Part shown: in pieces, positions 17,473 through 27,078 of the stretch
How the letters are laid out: the number at the start of each line of letters is the position of its first letter
How positions within the stretch are numbered: position 1 is the stretch's first letter
Source: PALSA-693 sp963702305
Lineage (GTDB): Bacteria > Actinomycetota > Acidimicrobiia > Acidimicrobiales > Palsa-688
Reading direction: 5' to 3'
Assembly (NCBI GenBank): GCA_963702305.1
Contig: CAVPBX010000014.1
Coordinates: forward strand, 124,001 to 188,000
Length of the DNA: 64,000 bases
Made by a program: the position numbers and the translations under genes
Notes under the pieces: generated by a model
Seen by the model: only the letters and a program-made list of their open reading frames with translations
What the model was told of the DNA's origin: nothing
Databases searched by the model: none

Positions 17473-19447
17473 ATGACGTCGCTGTGGCCCCAGATCGAGC
17501 CGATCCTCGCCCACGTACAGAAACCGGCCCGTTACATCGGCTGCGAGGATGGGGCGGTCGAACCCGGACCGCTCGCTGGCCGGGTCGGCTGGCTGCTCAT
17601 CTACCCCGACGCCTACGAGATCGGGCTGCCCAACCAGGGCCTGCAGATCCTCTATGAGCTGATCAACGAGCGTGGCGACGCCCGAGCCGAGCGCACCTAC
17701 GCCCCGTGGACGGACATGGAGGCCCAGCTGCGCCGGCGGGGCCTGCCCCTCTTCTCGGTCGACAGCCACCGGCCGGCGGCCGACTTCGACTTACTGGCGT
17801 TCAACCTGTCCGCCGAGCTGGTGTACACCAACCTGCTCAACTGCGTCGACCTGGCCGGGGTGCCGGTCCGGGCCTCCGAGCGCGGCCCGGAGCACCCGCT
17901 GGTGGCGGCTGGCGGCCACTGCACCTTCAACCCCGAACCTCTCGCGGACTTCGTCGACCTGTTCGTCATCGGCGACGGTGAGGAAGTCGTCGGTGAAATC
18001 ACCGCCGCGGTGGCGGCCTGGAAGGCCGGGGGCCGGACGGCCGGGTCGCGGCAACGGTTGCTCCACGACCTGGCGCGGGTCCCGGGCGTGTACGTGCCGT
18101 CCTGCTACGACGTGGCCTACGACGGACCGCGGCTGGTCTCGGTGACGCCCCGCTACTCGGACGTGCCGGAACGGGTGGAGAAGCGCACCATCGCCGACCT
18201 GGCCGCCTGGCCCTACCCGAAGCAGCAGCTGGTGCCCATGACCGAGGTGGTGCACGACCGGCTCAACGTGGAGATCTTTCGGGGCTGCACCCGCGGCTGC
18301 CGCTTCTGCCAGGCCGGTATGATCACCCGGCCGGTTCGCGAGCGGCCGGCGTCCCAGGTCCGCCAGATGGTCAGCGACGGCCTGCGCCGGACCGGTTACG
18401 ACGAGGTCAGCCTGACGTCGCTGTCGAGCGCGGACTACTCCGGCATCGACGACGTGGTGACCGGGATCATCGACGACCCGGCCTGCGGCGGCCAGGTGTC
18501 GGTGAGCCTCCCCAGCCTGCGCGTCGACGCCTTCACCGTCGGCATCGCCTCGCAGATCCAGAAGGTGCGCCGGACGGGACTCACCTTCGCGCCCGAGGCC
18601 GGCACCTGGCGGATGCGGCAGGTCATCAACAAGCTGATCCGGGAAGAGGATCTCTACGGCGCGGTGGAGTCCGCTTTTTCCCAGGGATGGCGCCGGGTCA
18701 AGCTGTACTTCCTCACCGGGCTGCCGACCGAGACGGACGAGGACACCCTCGGGATCGCCGAGCTGGCCCGCAACTGCGTGGCCATCGGCCGGCGGCACCA
18801 CAGCGGCGCCTCGGTCACCGCCTCGGTCGGGGGCTTCGTGCCCAAGCCGCAGACGCCGTTCCAGTGGTTCGGGCAGAACACCGCTCCCGACCTGAGCCGC
18901 AAGATCAACCTCCTGCGGGACGCCACCCGACCGCGACCGGGGCGTCCAGCTGCGCTGGCACGACCCCAAGGCCACGCTGGTCGAGGGGATCGCCAGTCGG
19001 GGCGATCGCCGGATCGGCGCGGTCATCGAGACGGTGTGGCGGCGGGGCGGCACCTTCCAGGAGTGGTCGGAGCATTTCTCGATCGATCTGTGGACCGAGG
19101 CCATGGCCGAGCACGGCCTCTCCACCGACTGGTACGTGCACCGCGACCGGGAGCGGGAGGAAGTGCTGCCCTGGGCCCACATCTCGGCCGGCCTGCACGA
19201 GGATTTCCTGTGGCACGACTGGATCGACGCCCTGCAGATGTCCGGTACGGCGGACTGCCGATGGACCCCCTGCTACGACTGCGGGGCCTGCACCGGGTTC
19301 GGCATCGAGCACGTGGTGGCCTCGCCGGTCCCGCCCGCGGGCGGCAGCCAGGGCACCGGCCAGGATCTGACCCGCGGCGCCGAGGTGCCGGTGACGCTGC
19401 GACTGTCGCCCCGGCCGAAGGAGGCCGGGGTGGGGGCGGCCTCATGA
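17473..19447 (+). CDS. B12-binding radical SAM protein, TIGR03960 type (one-base frameshift near 18935)
   Basis: Two frames together make one protein of about 657 residues. The first (17473 to about 18930) has a B12-binding-like domain and a radical SAM core with Cys272, Cys276 and Cys279 in FRGCTRGCRFCQAG. After DLSRKINLLRDATR the frame loses homology. The expected continuation DRGVQLRWHDPKATLVEGI and GTFQEWSEHFS lies in the next frame and ends at TGA 19447, overlapping the following ATG. One extra base in 18925-18940 (CCCGACCGCGACC) explains this, and the total length of 3n+1 agrees. The family is usually paired with a DUF2344 protein, as here. Its reaction is not established. Confidence 0.85.
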
Positions 19448-20217
19448 CCCGGGTGCGGATCCGCTTCGTCAAGCTCGGCAAGATCCGATGGACCAGTCAC
19501 CGGGACGTGGCCCGCATGTGGGAGCGGGCGTTCCGACGGGTGCAGTTGCCGCTGGCGTACAGCGCCGGCTTCTCGCCGCGTCCCAAAGTCAGCTTCGGGC
19601 TGGCTCTCCCCACCGGTCACGAGTCCGTGGCCGAGTACCTGGACGTCGAGTTGGCTGAGGATCCCCTGCTGGCGGGGGCGGCCGGGCTCGACGTGTCCGC
19701 CCTGCCGGACCGGCTTTCGGCGGCCTTGCCGCTGGGGGTCGATGCCACCGCGGCGGAGCTGATCGCCCCGGGGACCCCCTCGTTGCAGGAGGACGTCACG
19801 TCGTGCACGTGGCGTTGGGCGGCCGCTTCCACCGAAGACACTGACCCGCCCGACGAGGACGAGATCGCGGCCCGCGTGGCCGCGGTACTCGGGGCGTCCT
19901 CGGTCGTCATCACCCGGACCCGCAAGGGCCAGGAGCTGACCGACGACATCCGGGCCGGTATCCTCACCTTGCAGTTGCTCGGGCCCGTCGGGCCCGATCC
20001 TTCGTATGGCATGTGGTTGGAGGCCGAGTTGGCCTGCTGGCCGCGCACCCTCCGACCCTCGGAGGTACTGGTCGCCTTGGACCCCGGTCTCGAGGAGCGC
20101 CAGGTGCGAAGGATGCACCAATGGATTTTGCGCGACGGCGCGCGGAGGGAGCCCTTGATGGCGGCTTTCCCCTCCGGCGCGACGGGCGCGCCGCACGCGT
20201 TGGAGCGTGCGTCATGA
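19444..20217 (+). CDS. TIGR03936 / DUF2344 family protein
   Basis: 257 residues from ATG 19444, which overlaps the stop of the radical SAM gene by four bases. The N-terminus RIRFVKLGKIRWTSHRDVARMWERAF and the block LPLAYSAGFSPRPKVSFGLALP are diagnostic of this family, found next to, or fused with, the TIGR03960 radical SAM proteins. The fold is thought to be related to RNA-modification proteins, but no function is proven. Because of the upstream frameshift, a naive open frame joins this gene to the N-terminal half of its neighbour. Confidence 0.85.
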   Translation: MTRVRIRFVKLGKIRWTSHRDVARMWERAFRRVQLPLAYSAGFSPRPKVSFGLALPTGHESVAEYLDVELAEDPLLAGAAGLDVSALPDRLSAALPLGVDATAAELIAPGTPSLQEDVTSCTWRWAAASTEDTDPPDEDEIAARVAAVLGASSVVITRTRKGQELTDDIRAGILTLQLLGPVGPDPSYGMWLEAELACWPRTLRPSEVLVALDPGLEERQVRRMHQWILRDGARREPLMAAFPSGATGAPHALERAS

Positions 20218-20232
20218 GAAGGGAACCTTGCT

Positions 20233-22209
20233 ATGTCCGATCCCGCGTCAGCCCGTCCGGAGTACACCGGGCCGGCTTTCTCCGGTTCACCCGCCGCCGG
20301 CGCCCCGGAAGGGGCTCCCTCCCCGGCTGATCGCGACCTGCCGGCCGGGCCGGCGGCCGGCGATCAGGCCGCCCGCGACCAGGCCGCCCGCCGCCGCCGG
20401 CGGGGCTCCCGGGGAGGTCGCAATCGCAACCGCTCGGGTGGGGGCTCGGCCGCAGTAGCCCCCTCCTCGGCCTCTGTCGAGGCCGTCGACGACGGCGACG
20501 ACGGTTACGACGACGGCGCCACGGCCTCGCCGAGCGCCGGCCCGGCGCCCGATGGTGTCCCGGCCACCCCGACCCCGACCGCCGGCCCGGCGGATGCGGC
20601 CGGCCCGCCTCGTCCGTTGGCGCCCTTGCCGAAGCCGAAGATCGGCGACAGCCGTCCGGCCCCGGTGATCGCGGGGCGCCCGCCCGAAGGCCCGGCCGCC
20701 CGCACCGGGGACGGCCAGGCGGCGGGGGGCGACGGTGACGGCGACCGATCCGGCCGGCGGCGGCGCCGCAACACCCGGGCCCGGGGTCCCGCCGAACGCC
20801 GCCCGGTCGAAGCCGTCTTGGTCGACGATCCGGTGGAGGTCGACGACGAGACCCTCGAACGCCGCCGGGGGCGGGAGCGCAAGGGCCGCCCGATCGGCCG
20901 CTACCTCATGGTCGTGCACTCCCAGCCCGCCGCCACCCAGATCGCGGTGCTCGAGGGCCGGGCCCTGATCGAGCACTACGTGTCCCGCAAGGCAGACGAC
21001 GCCACCCAGATCGACGGCAACATCTACCTCGGCCGGGTCCAGAACGTCCTGCCCGGCATGGAAGCCGCCTTCATCGATATCGGCACGCCGAAGAACGCGG
21101 TGCTGTACCGCGGCGACGTCCGGTACGACAAGGAGGATCTCGACGCCACCACCGGCCCGGACGGGGGCGGGGCGCCGACCCGGGGCCGGCTGGGCGGGGT
21201 GGCGCGCAGCGCCCGCATCGAGCAGCTGCTCAAGACCGGCCAGACGGTGTTGTGCCAGGTGACCAAGAACCCCATCGGCACCAAAGGGGCCCGCCTGACC
21301 CAGGAGGTGTCCCTGCCCGGTCGCTTCGTGGTGCTGATCCCCGGCAGCGACACCTACGGGATCTCCAAGCGCCTCCCCGACGAGGAGCGCAAGCGGTTGC
21401 GCCGCATCCTCGACGACATCCGCCCCGAGGGCCACGGGCTCATCGTGCGGACCGCGGCCGAGGGGGCCACGGCCGACGAGCTGCGCCGCGACGTGGAACG
21501 CCTGCGCCAGCAATGGGACCGCATCGACGCCATGGCCAAGTCGTCGCGGACGCCCGCCTTGCTCTACCGGGAGCCGGACATGGCCGTCCGGGTGATCCGG
21601 GAGGAGTTCAACCGCAACTACCGGGGCGTCGTCATCGACGACCGCGACCTGTTCGAAGAGGTCCGGGACTACGTGGCCAGCATCAGCCCGGAGCTGGCCG
21701 ACCGGGTGGAGTGGGCCGGCGACTCCGACGACCCCCTGCCGGTCTTCGAGCGTTACCACGTGCACGAGCAGATCCACAAAGCCCTGGATCGGAAGGTGTG
21801 GCTGGCCTCCGGCGGGTCCCTCATCATCGAACGCACCGAAGCGCTCACCGTGATCGACGTCAACACCGGCAAGAACGTCGGCACCTCCAACCTGGAGGAG
21901 ACCGTCTTCCGCAACAACATGGAAGCCGCCGAGGAGATCGCCCGCCAGCTCCGCCTGCGCGACATCGGCGGCATCATCGTGATCGACTTCATCGACATGG
22001 AGATTGCTGCCAACCGGGCCGAGACCATCAAGACCTTCCGGGCCGCCCTGGCCCGCGACAAGACGCGCACCCAGGTGTTCGACATCTCCGAGCTGGGCCT
22101 GGTGGAGATGACCCGCAAGCGGATCTCCGAGGGCCTGGTCGAGTCCTTTTCCGAGACCTGTCCCACCTGCGGCGGGCGCGGCATCGTGTTCGACCAGTCG
22201 CTGCTCTGA
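20233..22209 (+). CDS. rne: Ribonuclease E/G family endoribonuclease
   Basis: 658 residues from ATG 20233. Residues 1-210 are a low-complexity Pro/Ala/Gly/Arg extension, as in actinobacterial RNase E. Then come an S1 domain (GNIYLGRVQNVLPGMEAAFIDI, about 260-285), the RNase H-like and catalytic DNase I-like parts with TVIDVNTGKNVG and IVIDFIDM carrying the two catalytic aspartates, and near the end the zinc-link CPTCGGRG. There is no long C-terminal scaffold. It processes rRNA and mRNA. In actinomycetes it lies before rplU-rpmA-obgE, as here. Confidence 0.93.
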   Translation: MSDPASARPEYTGPAFSGSPAAGAPEGAPSPADRDLPAGPAAGDQAARDQAARRRRRGSRGGRNRNRSGGGSAAVAPSSASVEAVDDGDDGYDDGATASPSAGPAPDGVPATPTPTAGPADAAGPPRPLAPLPKPKIGDSRPAPVIAGRPPEGPAARTGDGQAAGGDGDGDRSGRRRRRNTRARGPAERRPVEAVLVDDPVEVDDETLERRRGRERKGRPIGRYLMVVHSQPAATQIAVLEGRALIEHYVSRKADDATQIDGNIYLGRVQNVLPGMEAAFIDIGTPKNAVLYRGDVRYDKEDLDATTGPDGGGAPTRGRLGGVARSARIEQLLKTGQTVLCQVTKNPIGTKGARLTQEVSLPGRFVVLIPGSDTYGISKRLPDEERKRLRRILDDIRPEGHGLIVRTAAEGATADELRRDVERLRQQWDRIDAMAKSSRTPALLYREPDMAVRVIREEFNRNYRGVVIDDRDLFEEVRDYVASISPELADRVEWAGDSDDPLPVFERYHVHEQIHKALDRKVWLASGGSLIIERTEALTVIDVNTGKNVGTSNLEETVFRNNMEAAEEIARQLRLRDIGGIIVIDFIDMEIAANRAETIKTFRAALARDKTRTQVFDISELGLVEMTRKRISEGLVESFSETCPTCGGRGIVFDQSLL

Positions 22210-22329
22210 GCCCCAGCAGACGACGAGGCCGCCCGCCGGCTCGGCGCCGCCCGGGCCCCGACCAGGCCGGACCGGGCGTCGCCGGCGCAGTCAGGGCCAC
22301 CGGCTCGGCACTGGGGTCTTTCCTGGAGC

Positions 22330-22412
22330 ATCTCGGCGTGATCGGATGTTCTCGGCGTGGAATCCTGCGCACGAGGTCGTAGATGACGCCGAGATTCACG
22401 AACTACGCCGAG
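22330..22412. repeat. Nested inverted copies of CTCGGCGT upstream of rplU
   Basis: CTCGGCGT occurs at 22332-22339 and 22351-22358. Its complement ACGCCGAG occurs at 22386-22393 and 22405-22412. The first and third copies pair over 14 bases with one mismatch (22330-22343 with 22382-22395), and the second and fourth can pair too, so alternative hairpins are possible. This is the most structured part of the 301-base gap between rne and rplU; it may be a terminator, an attenuator or a small dispersed repeat. No gene was recognised in the gap. Confidence 0.5.
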
Positions 22413-22510
22413 ATTTTCCCGACTGCGCCGCGAGCACACCTCCTGCGCCCGGCCGGGCGCGCCGCGCCCGCCCGATGGGGCAGCGGGCCAGCCGATATAC
22501 TTTCCCTCTT

Positions 22511-22834
22511 GTGTATGCGGTGATCAAGACAGGTGGCAAGCAGGAGCGGGTAGAGGAGGGCCAGACGTTGGCCGTCGAGCTGCTCGGCGCGGCCCAGGGC
22601 GACGACGTCACCTTCGCGCCGGTGCTGGTGGTGGACGGGACCACGGTGCTGTCTGGCCGCGACCAGCTCAGCGCGGCCACGGTCTCGGCTCGAGTGGTCG
22701 GCGAGACCAAGGGCCCGAAGGTGCACGGCTTCACCTACAAGCCCAAGACCCGGTCCCGGCGCAGCTGGGGTCACCGCCAGCGGTACACCACCATCGAGAT
22801 CACCGGCATCAGCTCCGGGCGCCGGGAGGGATAG
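22511..22834 (+). CDS. rplU: 50S ribosomal protein L21
   Basis: 107 residues from GTG 22511. It begins MYAVIKTGGKQERVEEGQ, the standard bL21 start, and ends with the family block KVHGFTYKPKTRSRRSWGHR followed by ITGI. A longer upstream frame would include the repeat-rich leader and is not supported. rpmA follows after four bases. Confidence 0.97.
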   Translation: MYAVIKTGGKQERVEEGQTLAVELLGAAQGDDVTFAPVLVVDGTTVLSGRDQLSAATVSARVVGETKGPKVHGFTYKPKTRSRRSWGHRQRYTTIEITGISSGRREG

Positions 22835-22838
22835 GCAC

Positions 22839-23093
22839 ATGTCCAAGACCAAGGGCGGCGGCTCCACCCGAAACGGCCGCGACAGCAACGCCCAGCGGCT
22901 CGGCGTCAAGGTGTTCGACGGCACGGCGGTCAGCGCCGGGTCGATCATCGTCCGCCAGCGGGGCACCCACTTCCATCCCGGAGAAAATGTCGGCCGCGGT
23001 GGCGACGACACCTTGTTCGCGCTCAAAGACGGCAAAGTGAAGTTTGGCAGCCGCAAGGGGCGCAAGCTGGTCGACATCCTCACCGAGGCCTAG
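22839..23093 (+). CDS. rpmA: 50S ribosomal protein L27
   Basis: 84 residues starting MSKTKGGGSTRNGRDS. It contains the bL27 signature GVKVFDGTAVSAGSIIVRQRGT and the HPGENVGRGGDDTLFA block. The N-terminus lacks the cleavable extension seen in Firmicutes. It sits between rplU and obgE as expected. Confidence 0.97.
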   Translation: MSKTKGGGSTRNGRDSNAQRLGVKVFDGTAVSAGSIIVRQRGTHFHPGENVGRGGDDTLFALKDGKVKFGSRKGRKLVDILTEA

Positions 23094-23144
23094 CCGGACG
23101 CCGCGTCCGGCCCATCAGGTCCGGAGGTGGCGTAGGGGTCCACC

Positions 23145-24395
23145 GTGTCCGCGTTCGTCGACGAAGCCCAGATTCACGTCAAAGCCGGTGACGGCGGCGC
23201 CGGTTCGGTGTCGTTTCGGCGGGAGGCCCACGTCGCCAAGGGCGGTCCGGACGGAGGCGACGGCGGCCACGGCGGCAACGTGTGGCTGGTCGCCGACCGC
23301 AACGTGTCGTCGCTCTACGGCTTCCGGGACCATCCACACCGCCGGGCCGGCAGCGGCACCCACGGCATGGGCAAGGGCCGCCACGGCAAGGGCGGCCAGG
23401 ACCTGGAGGTCCCGGTGCCCGAGGGCACCGTCGTCCGGGACGCCACCGGCGCGGTGGTGGCCGACCTGGTCGCCGAAGGCGATCGGTGGTTGGCCGGGCG
23501 CGGCGGGCAGGGGGGGCGGGGCAACGCCCGCTTCCTGTCCAACCGCCGCCGGGCGCCGGCCTTCGCCGAGCAGGCCGAGATCGGTGAGGAGCGCTGGCTC
23601 GACCTGGAGCTCAAGCTCATGGCCGACGTCGCGCTCGTCGGCTTCCCCAACGCCGGCAAGAGCACCCTGATCTCGCGGATCTCGGCCGCCAAACCGAAGA
23701 TCGCCGACTACCCCTTCACCACCCTGGAGCCCCACCTCGGGGTGGTCCGCTTCGAGGAGCACGAGTTCGTGGTGGCCGACATCCCCGGCCTCATCGAGGG
23801 CGCCAGCGAGGGGAAGGGCCTCGGGCACCAGTTCCTCCGCCACATCGAACGAGCCCGCGCCCTGGTAGTACTCCTCGACCTGGCGTCGGCCGAGGGCCGC
23901 CCACCCGCCGAGCAGGAGCAGGTCCTGGTGGACGAGTTGCGCCGCTACCGGCCCGAGTTGGCCGACCGGCCCCGCCTGGTGGTCGGCTCGAAGGCCGACG
24001 CCGCCTCCGCCGAGGAGAGCTGGCCGGGCGATCGGCTGTCCGCCCTGACGGGCGAAGGGCTGCGGCCGCTCCTGGGTCGCATGGCCGGCTTGGTGACAGC
24101 CGCCCGAGCCGAGTTGCCGGCGCCGGCCCGGTTCGTGGTGCACCGGCCCGAGCCGGCCGGGGTGGCGGTGGAGCGGGCCCCGGACGGCGGGTGGCTGATC
24201 CTGGGCCGTCCCGCCCTGCGCGCCGTGGCCCTGTCCGATCTGACCAACGTCGATGCCCTGGCGTACGCCCAGCGGCGGCTGCGGGACCTCGGCGTGGACC
24301 GGGCCCTGTCCCGGGCCGGGGCCCGGATGGGAGACCGGGTCCGCATCGGCGATTTCGAGTTTGACTACCAACCAGACCACCAGATGGAGCGCTGA
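23145..24395 (+). CDS. obgE: GTPase ObgE (ribosome assembly)
   Basis: 416 residues from GTG 23145. The glycine-rich Obg domain spans about 1-158 (VKAGDGGAGSVSFRREAHVAKGG is at its start). The GTPase domain begins with the G1 loop GFPNAGKST near residue 166 and has DIPGLIEGA (G3) and GSKAD (G4). The C-terminal OCT domain (about 330-416) has GWLILG and ends with MGDRVRIGDFEFDYQ. It is a little shorter than many Obg proteins because the linker is short. proB follows seven bases later. Confidence 0.96.
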   Translation: MSAFVDEAQIHVKAGDGGAGSVSFRREAHVAKGGPDGGDGGHGGNVWLVADRNVSSLYGFRDHPHRRAGSGTHGMGKGRHGKGGQDLEVPVPEGTVVRDATGAVVADLVAEGDRWLAGRGGQGGRGNARFLSNRRRAPAFAEQAEIGEERWLDLELKLMADVALVGFPNAGKSTLISRISAAKPKIADYPFTTLEPHLGVVRFEEHEFVVADIPGLIEGASEGKGLGHQFLRHIERARALVVLLDLASAEGRPPAEQEQVLVDELRRYRPELADRPRLVVGSKADAASAEESWPGDRLSALTGEGLRPLLGRMAGLVTAARAELPAPARFVVHRPEPAGVAVERAPDGGWLILGRPALRAVALSDLTNVDALAYAQRRLRDLGVDRALSRAGARMGDRVRIGDFEFDYQPDHQMER

Positions 24396-24402
24396 GGCGG
24401 CG

Positions 24403-25503
24403 ATGACCGGCCGGCTGGTCGTGGTCAAGATCGGGACCTCGTCCCTCACCGATGACCGTGGCGTCATCGTCCCGGCCGCCATCGAGAAGTTGTGTGCGGA
24501 AGTGGCCGCCCTGCGGGACGGAGGCGATCGGGTGGTGGTGGTCTCCAGCGGGGCTATCGCGGCGGGCCTCCCGGTGCTGGGGCTGCACGAGCCGCGCCCC
24601 ACGGACGCCGCGGTCCTGCAGGCGGTGTCCGCGGTGGGGCAGGTCCACCTGCTCGGTCACTACAACCGGGCCCTGGCGGCCCACGGCCTGGTCGGCGGGC
24701 AGGTGCTGTTGGCTCCGCTCGATTTCGTCAACCGCCAGCAGTACCTCCACGCCCGCCAGACCCTCTCGGTGTTGCTGAGTCTGGGGGTTGTCCCTGTCGT
24801 CAACGAAAACGATGCCATCGCCGACGACGAGATCCGCTTCGGCGACAACGACCGCCTGGCGGCCCTGGTCTCCCACCTGCTCGGCGCCGACCTCCTGGTA
24901 CTGCTGACGGACACCCCGGGGTTGCTGACCGGCGACCCGCGTATCGACCAGGAAGCCTCTTTGATCGAGGAGGTGCTGGCGGTGGATCACCAGCTGGAGG
25001 CGTTGGCCGGAGGGGCCGGTTCGTTGCGGGGGAGCGGAGGGATGGCCTCGAAGCTGGCGGCGGCGAAGATGGCGGCGTGGTCCGGGGTGCGGGTGGTGAT
25101 CGCCGCCGCGGCTCGCCAGGATGTGCTGGCGGACGCGGTGGCGGGCGGGCCCGGCGTCGGCACCGTGGTGGTGCCGCGGGCCCAGCGACTCCCGGCGCGC
25201 AAGTTGTGGATCGCCTTCGCGGTCGGCTCGTCCGGGACGGTCGTGGTGGACGAGGGGGCCAAGGCCGCGCTGCTGGAGCGAGGGGTCTCCTTGTTGCCGG
25301 CCGGGGTCATCGGGGTGCACGGCGCCTTCGGGGCGGACGACGCGGTCGAGCTGGCCGGACCGGATGGGCGGGTGTTCGCCAAGGGCCTGGTCCGCCACCC
25401 GGCCCACCGGGTCAAGGAGTTGGCGGGCCGACGCACGTCGGATCTGCCCGAGGACGTGGGCCACGAGGTCGTGCACCGGGACGACCTCGTCCTCCTCCCG
25501 TGA
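24403..25503 (+). CDS. proB: Glutamate 5-kinase
   Basis: 366 residues from ATG 24403. The amino-acid kinase domain occupies about 1-255 with VVKIGTSSL, VSSGAIAAG, PVVNENDAIA, FGDNDRLAALV and GSGGMASKLAAA. A C-terminal PUA domain covers about 270-350. It makes glutamyl phosphate, the first step of proline synthesis. The partner gene proA, normally the next gene, is 9.6 kb away at 35123. Confidence 0.96.
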   Translation: MTGRLVVVKIGTSSLTDDRGVIVPAAIEKLCAEVAALRDGGDRVVVVSSGAIAAGLPVLGLHEPRPTDAAVLQAVSAVGQVHLLGHYNRALAAHGLVGGQVLLAPLDFVNRQQYLHARQTLSVLLSLGVVPVVNENDAIADDEIRFGDNDRLAALVSHLLGADLLVLLTDTPGLLTGDPRIDQEASLIEEVLAVDHQLEALAGGAGSLRGSGGMASKLAAAKMAAWSGVRVVIAAAARQDVLADAVAGGPGVGTVVVPRAQRLPARKLWIAFAVGSSGTVVVDEGAKAALLERGVSLLPAGVIGVHGAFGADDAVELAGPDGRVFAKGLVRHPAHRVKELAGRRTSDLPEDVGHEVVHRDDLVLLP

Positions 25504-25674
25504 GCTCGCCGGACTGCCCAACTTCGCGGCCCGGCGGCGACGGCGGCTGGGGGCCGCCCCGCCCGCCCAACTGACCGGGTCCCGGGCTCGGCCCGGGCGT
25601 GCCAGGATGGCACCGACCGTCCGGGTCCGCTCCTGACGAGAGGCCCGGTCCGCACACCGCAATGGAGGCGCAAC

Positions 25675-27078
25675 GTGCAACTCGGCATGGTGGGACTGGG
25701 GCGGATGGGGGCCAACCTGGTGCGACGGCTCATGCGGGACGGGCACACGTGCGTGGTCTACGACGTGAGCGCCGACGCGGTGAAGGCGCTCGAGGCGGAC
25801 GGGGCCACCGGGGCGTCCAGCATCGAGGACTTCGTCGCCAAGCTGGAGGTGCCGCGAGCCGCCTGGGTGATGGTCCCCGCGGCGTACACGGGCGACACCA
25901 TCGACAAACTGGCCGCGGCGATGCACCAGGGTGACATCGTCATCGATGGCGGCAACTCGTATTACCGCGACGACATTCACCGGGCGGCAGCCCTCAAGGC
26001 CAAGGGGCTGCACTTTGTCGACGTCGGCACCAGCGGAGGGGTGTTCGGCCTCGAACGCGGCTACTGCCTAATGATTGGCGGGGAGTCGGAGATCGTCGGC
26101 CACCTCGACCCGGTCTTCAAGACCATCGCCCCCGGACTCGACGCCGCGCCCCGTTCGGAAGGGCGCCAGGGGGCGCCGACCACGGCCGAACAGGGCTACT
26201 TCCACTGCGGGCCCAACGGGGCCGGCCACTTCGTCAAGATGGTCCACAACGGCATCGAATACGGGGTCATGGCCGCCTACGCCGAAGGGTTGGCCATCCT
26301 GCACAAGGCCGACGTGGGGCTGGCTCCGCCGAGCGCGGCCGACGCCGAAACCACCCCCCTGTCGAACCCGGAGTACTACCAGTATCAGATCGACACCACC
26401 GAGGTGGCCGAACTGTGGCGGCGGGGGAGCGTGATCTCGTCCTGGTTGCTCGACCTCACGGCCCACGCCCTGCACCAGGACCCCAAGCTTTCGAGCTTCG
26501 CGGGCCGGGTGTCCGACTCCGGGGAGGGCCGCTGGACGATCATGGCCGCCATCGACGAAGCCGTCCCCGCCCACGTGCTCACCGCCTCGCTGTACGAACG
26601 GTTCTCCTCTCGCGGGGAGGCCGACTTCGCCGACCGGATCCTGTCGGCGATGCGCAAGGAGTTCGGCGGCCACGACGAGAAGCCTGGGGGCTCCTCGTCG
26701 CGGCCGCCGCACATCCGTGAAACTTTCATCGTTTTTCATGCACTTCCCCGCACGGCTCTTTGGAAGATTCTGACTCTTCGACGCGTACGCGACACTGCGT
26801 GTCGCGGCTGTCCCGAAGACGCCAGAATGGCCAAAGGAGGAACGATCGATCGGCGGCAGTTCCGCGCCCGGGCGGTTGCTGCACACGCGGCTGGACCCCA
26901 TCCTGTCGGCCAGGCGCGAGGAGTTCGGCGGCCACGACCAGAAGCCCGGGGGCTCCTCGTCGCGGCCGCCACACCCGCCACTAGGCGGCCAGGTGCCCCA
27001 GGTGCCCGGCGGCCCAGAGCACCACGGCGCAGCCGACCAGGGCCGGGAATCCGTGGCCCGGGAGCGGCTGGTTGTTGA
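25675..27078 (+). CDS. gnd: 6-phosphogluconate dehydrogenase, decarboxylating (GndA-like) with unusual C-terminal tail
   Basis: From GTG 25675 (GGAGG upstream). The Rossmann motif MVGLGRMGANLVRRL, GGNSYYRDD, SGGVFGLERGYCLMIGG and the catalytic HFVKMVHNGIEYG are all intact. The short-type protein should end soon after ILSAMRKEFGGHDEK (about residue 338, base 26690). Instead the frame continues about 120 residues without homology, to 27078, overlapping the 3' end of the opposing phosphoesterase gene. A second, out-of-frame copy of the C-terminal coding segment lies at 26900-26974. The real stop may have been lost by duplication or insertion, so the listed end is only the end of the frame. Confidence 0.85.
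   Translation: MQLGMVGLGRMGANLVRRLMRDGHTCVVYDVSADAVKALEADGATGASSIEDFVAKLEVPRAAWVMVPAAYTGDTIDKLAAAMHQGDIVIDGGNSYYRDDIHRAAALKAKGLHFVDVGTSGGVFGLERGYCLMIGGESEIVGHLDPVFKTIAPGLDAAPRSEGRQGAPTTAEQGYFHCGPNGAGHFVKMVHNGIEYGVMAAYAEGLAILHKADVGLAPPSAADAETTPLSNPEYYQYQIDTTEVAELWRRGSVISSWLLDLTAHALHQDPKLSSFAGRVSDSGEGRWTIMAAIDEAVPAHVLTASLYERFSSRGEADFADRILSAMRKEFGGHDEKPGGSSSRPPHIRETFIVFHALPRTALWKILTLRRVRDTACRGCPEDARMAKGGTIDRRQFRARAVAAHAAGPHPVGQARGVRRPRPEARGLLVAAATPATRRPGAPGARRPRAPRRSRPGPGIRGPGAAGC
26638..26974 (+). repeat. Two ~75-bp direct repeats of the gnd 3' coding segment
   Basis: Bases 26638-26712 and 26900-26974 match at roughly nine in ten positions, including the shared block AGTTCGGCGGCCACGAC. Both would encode a version of ILSA..R.EFGGHD.KPGGSSS but in different frames. 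The 187-base spacer begins with distinctly AT-richer DNA (GAAACTTTCATCG). Recombination between the copies would remove 262 bases and change the reading frame of the gnd tail. Confidence 0.7.
26788..26806. terminator. 8-bp perfect hairpin in the gnd tail region
   Basis: CGCGACAC at 26788-26795 pairs exactly with GTGTCGCG at 26799-26806 around a 3-base loop. It lies in the segment after the conserved end of gnd and before the convergent phosphoesterase gene, where a terminator would be expected. No T-run follows. Confidence 0.35.
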
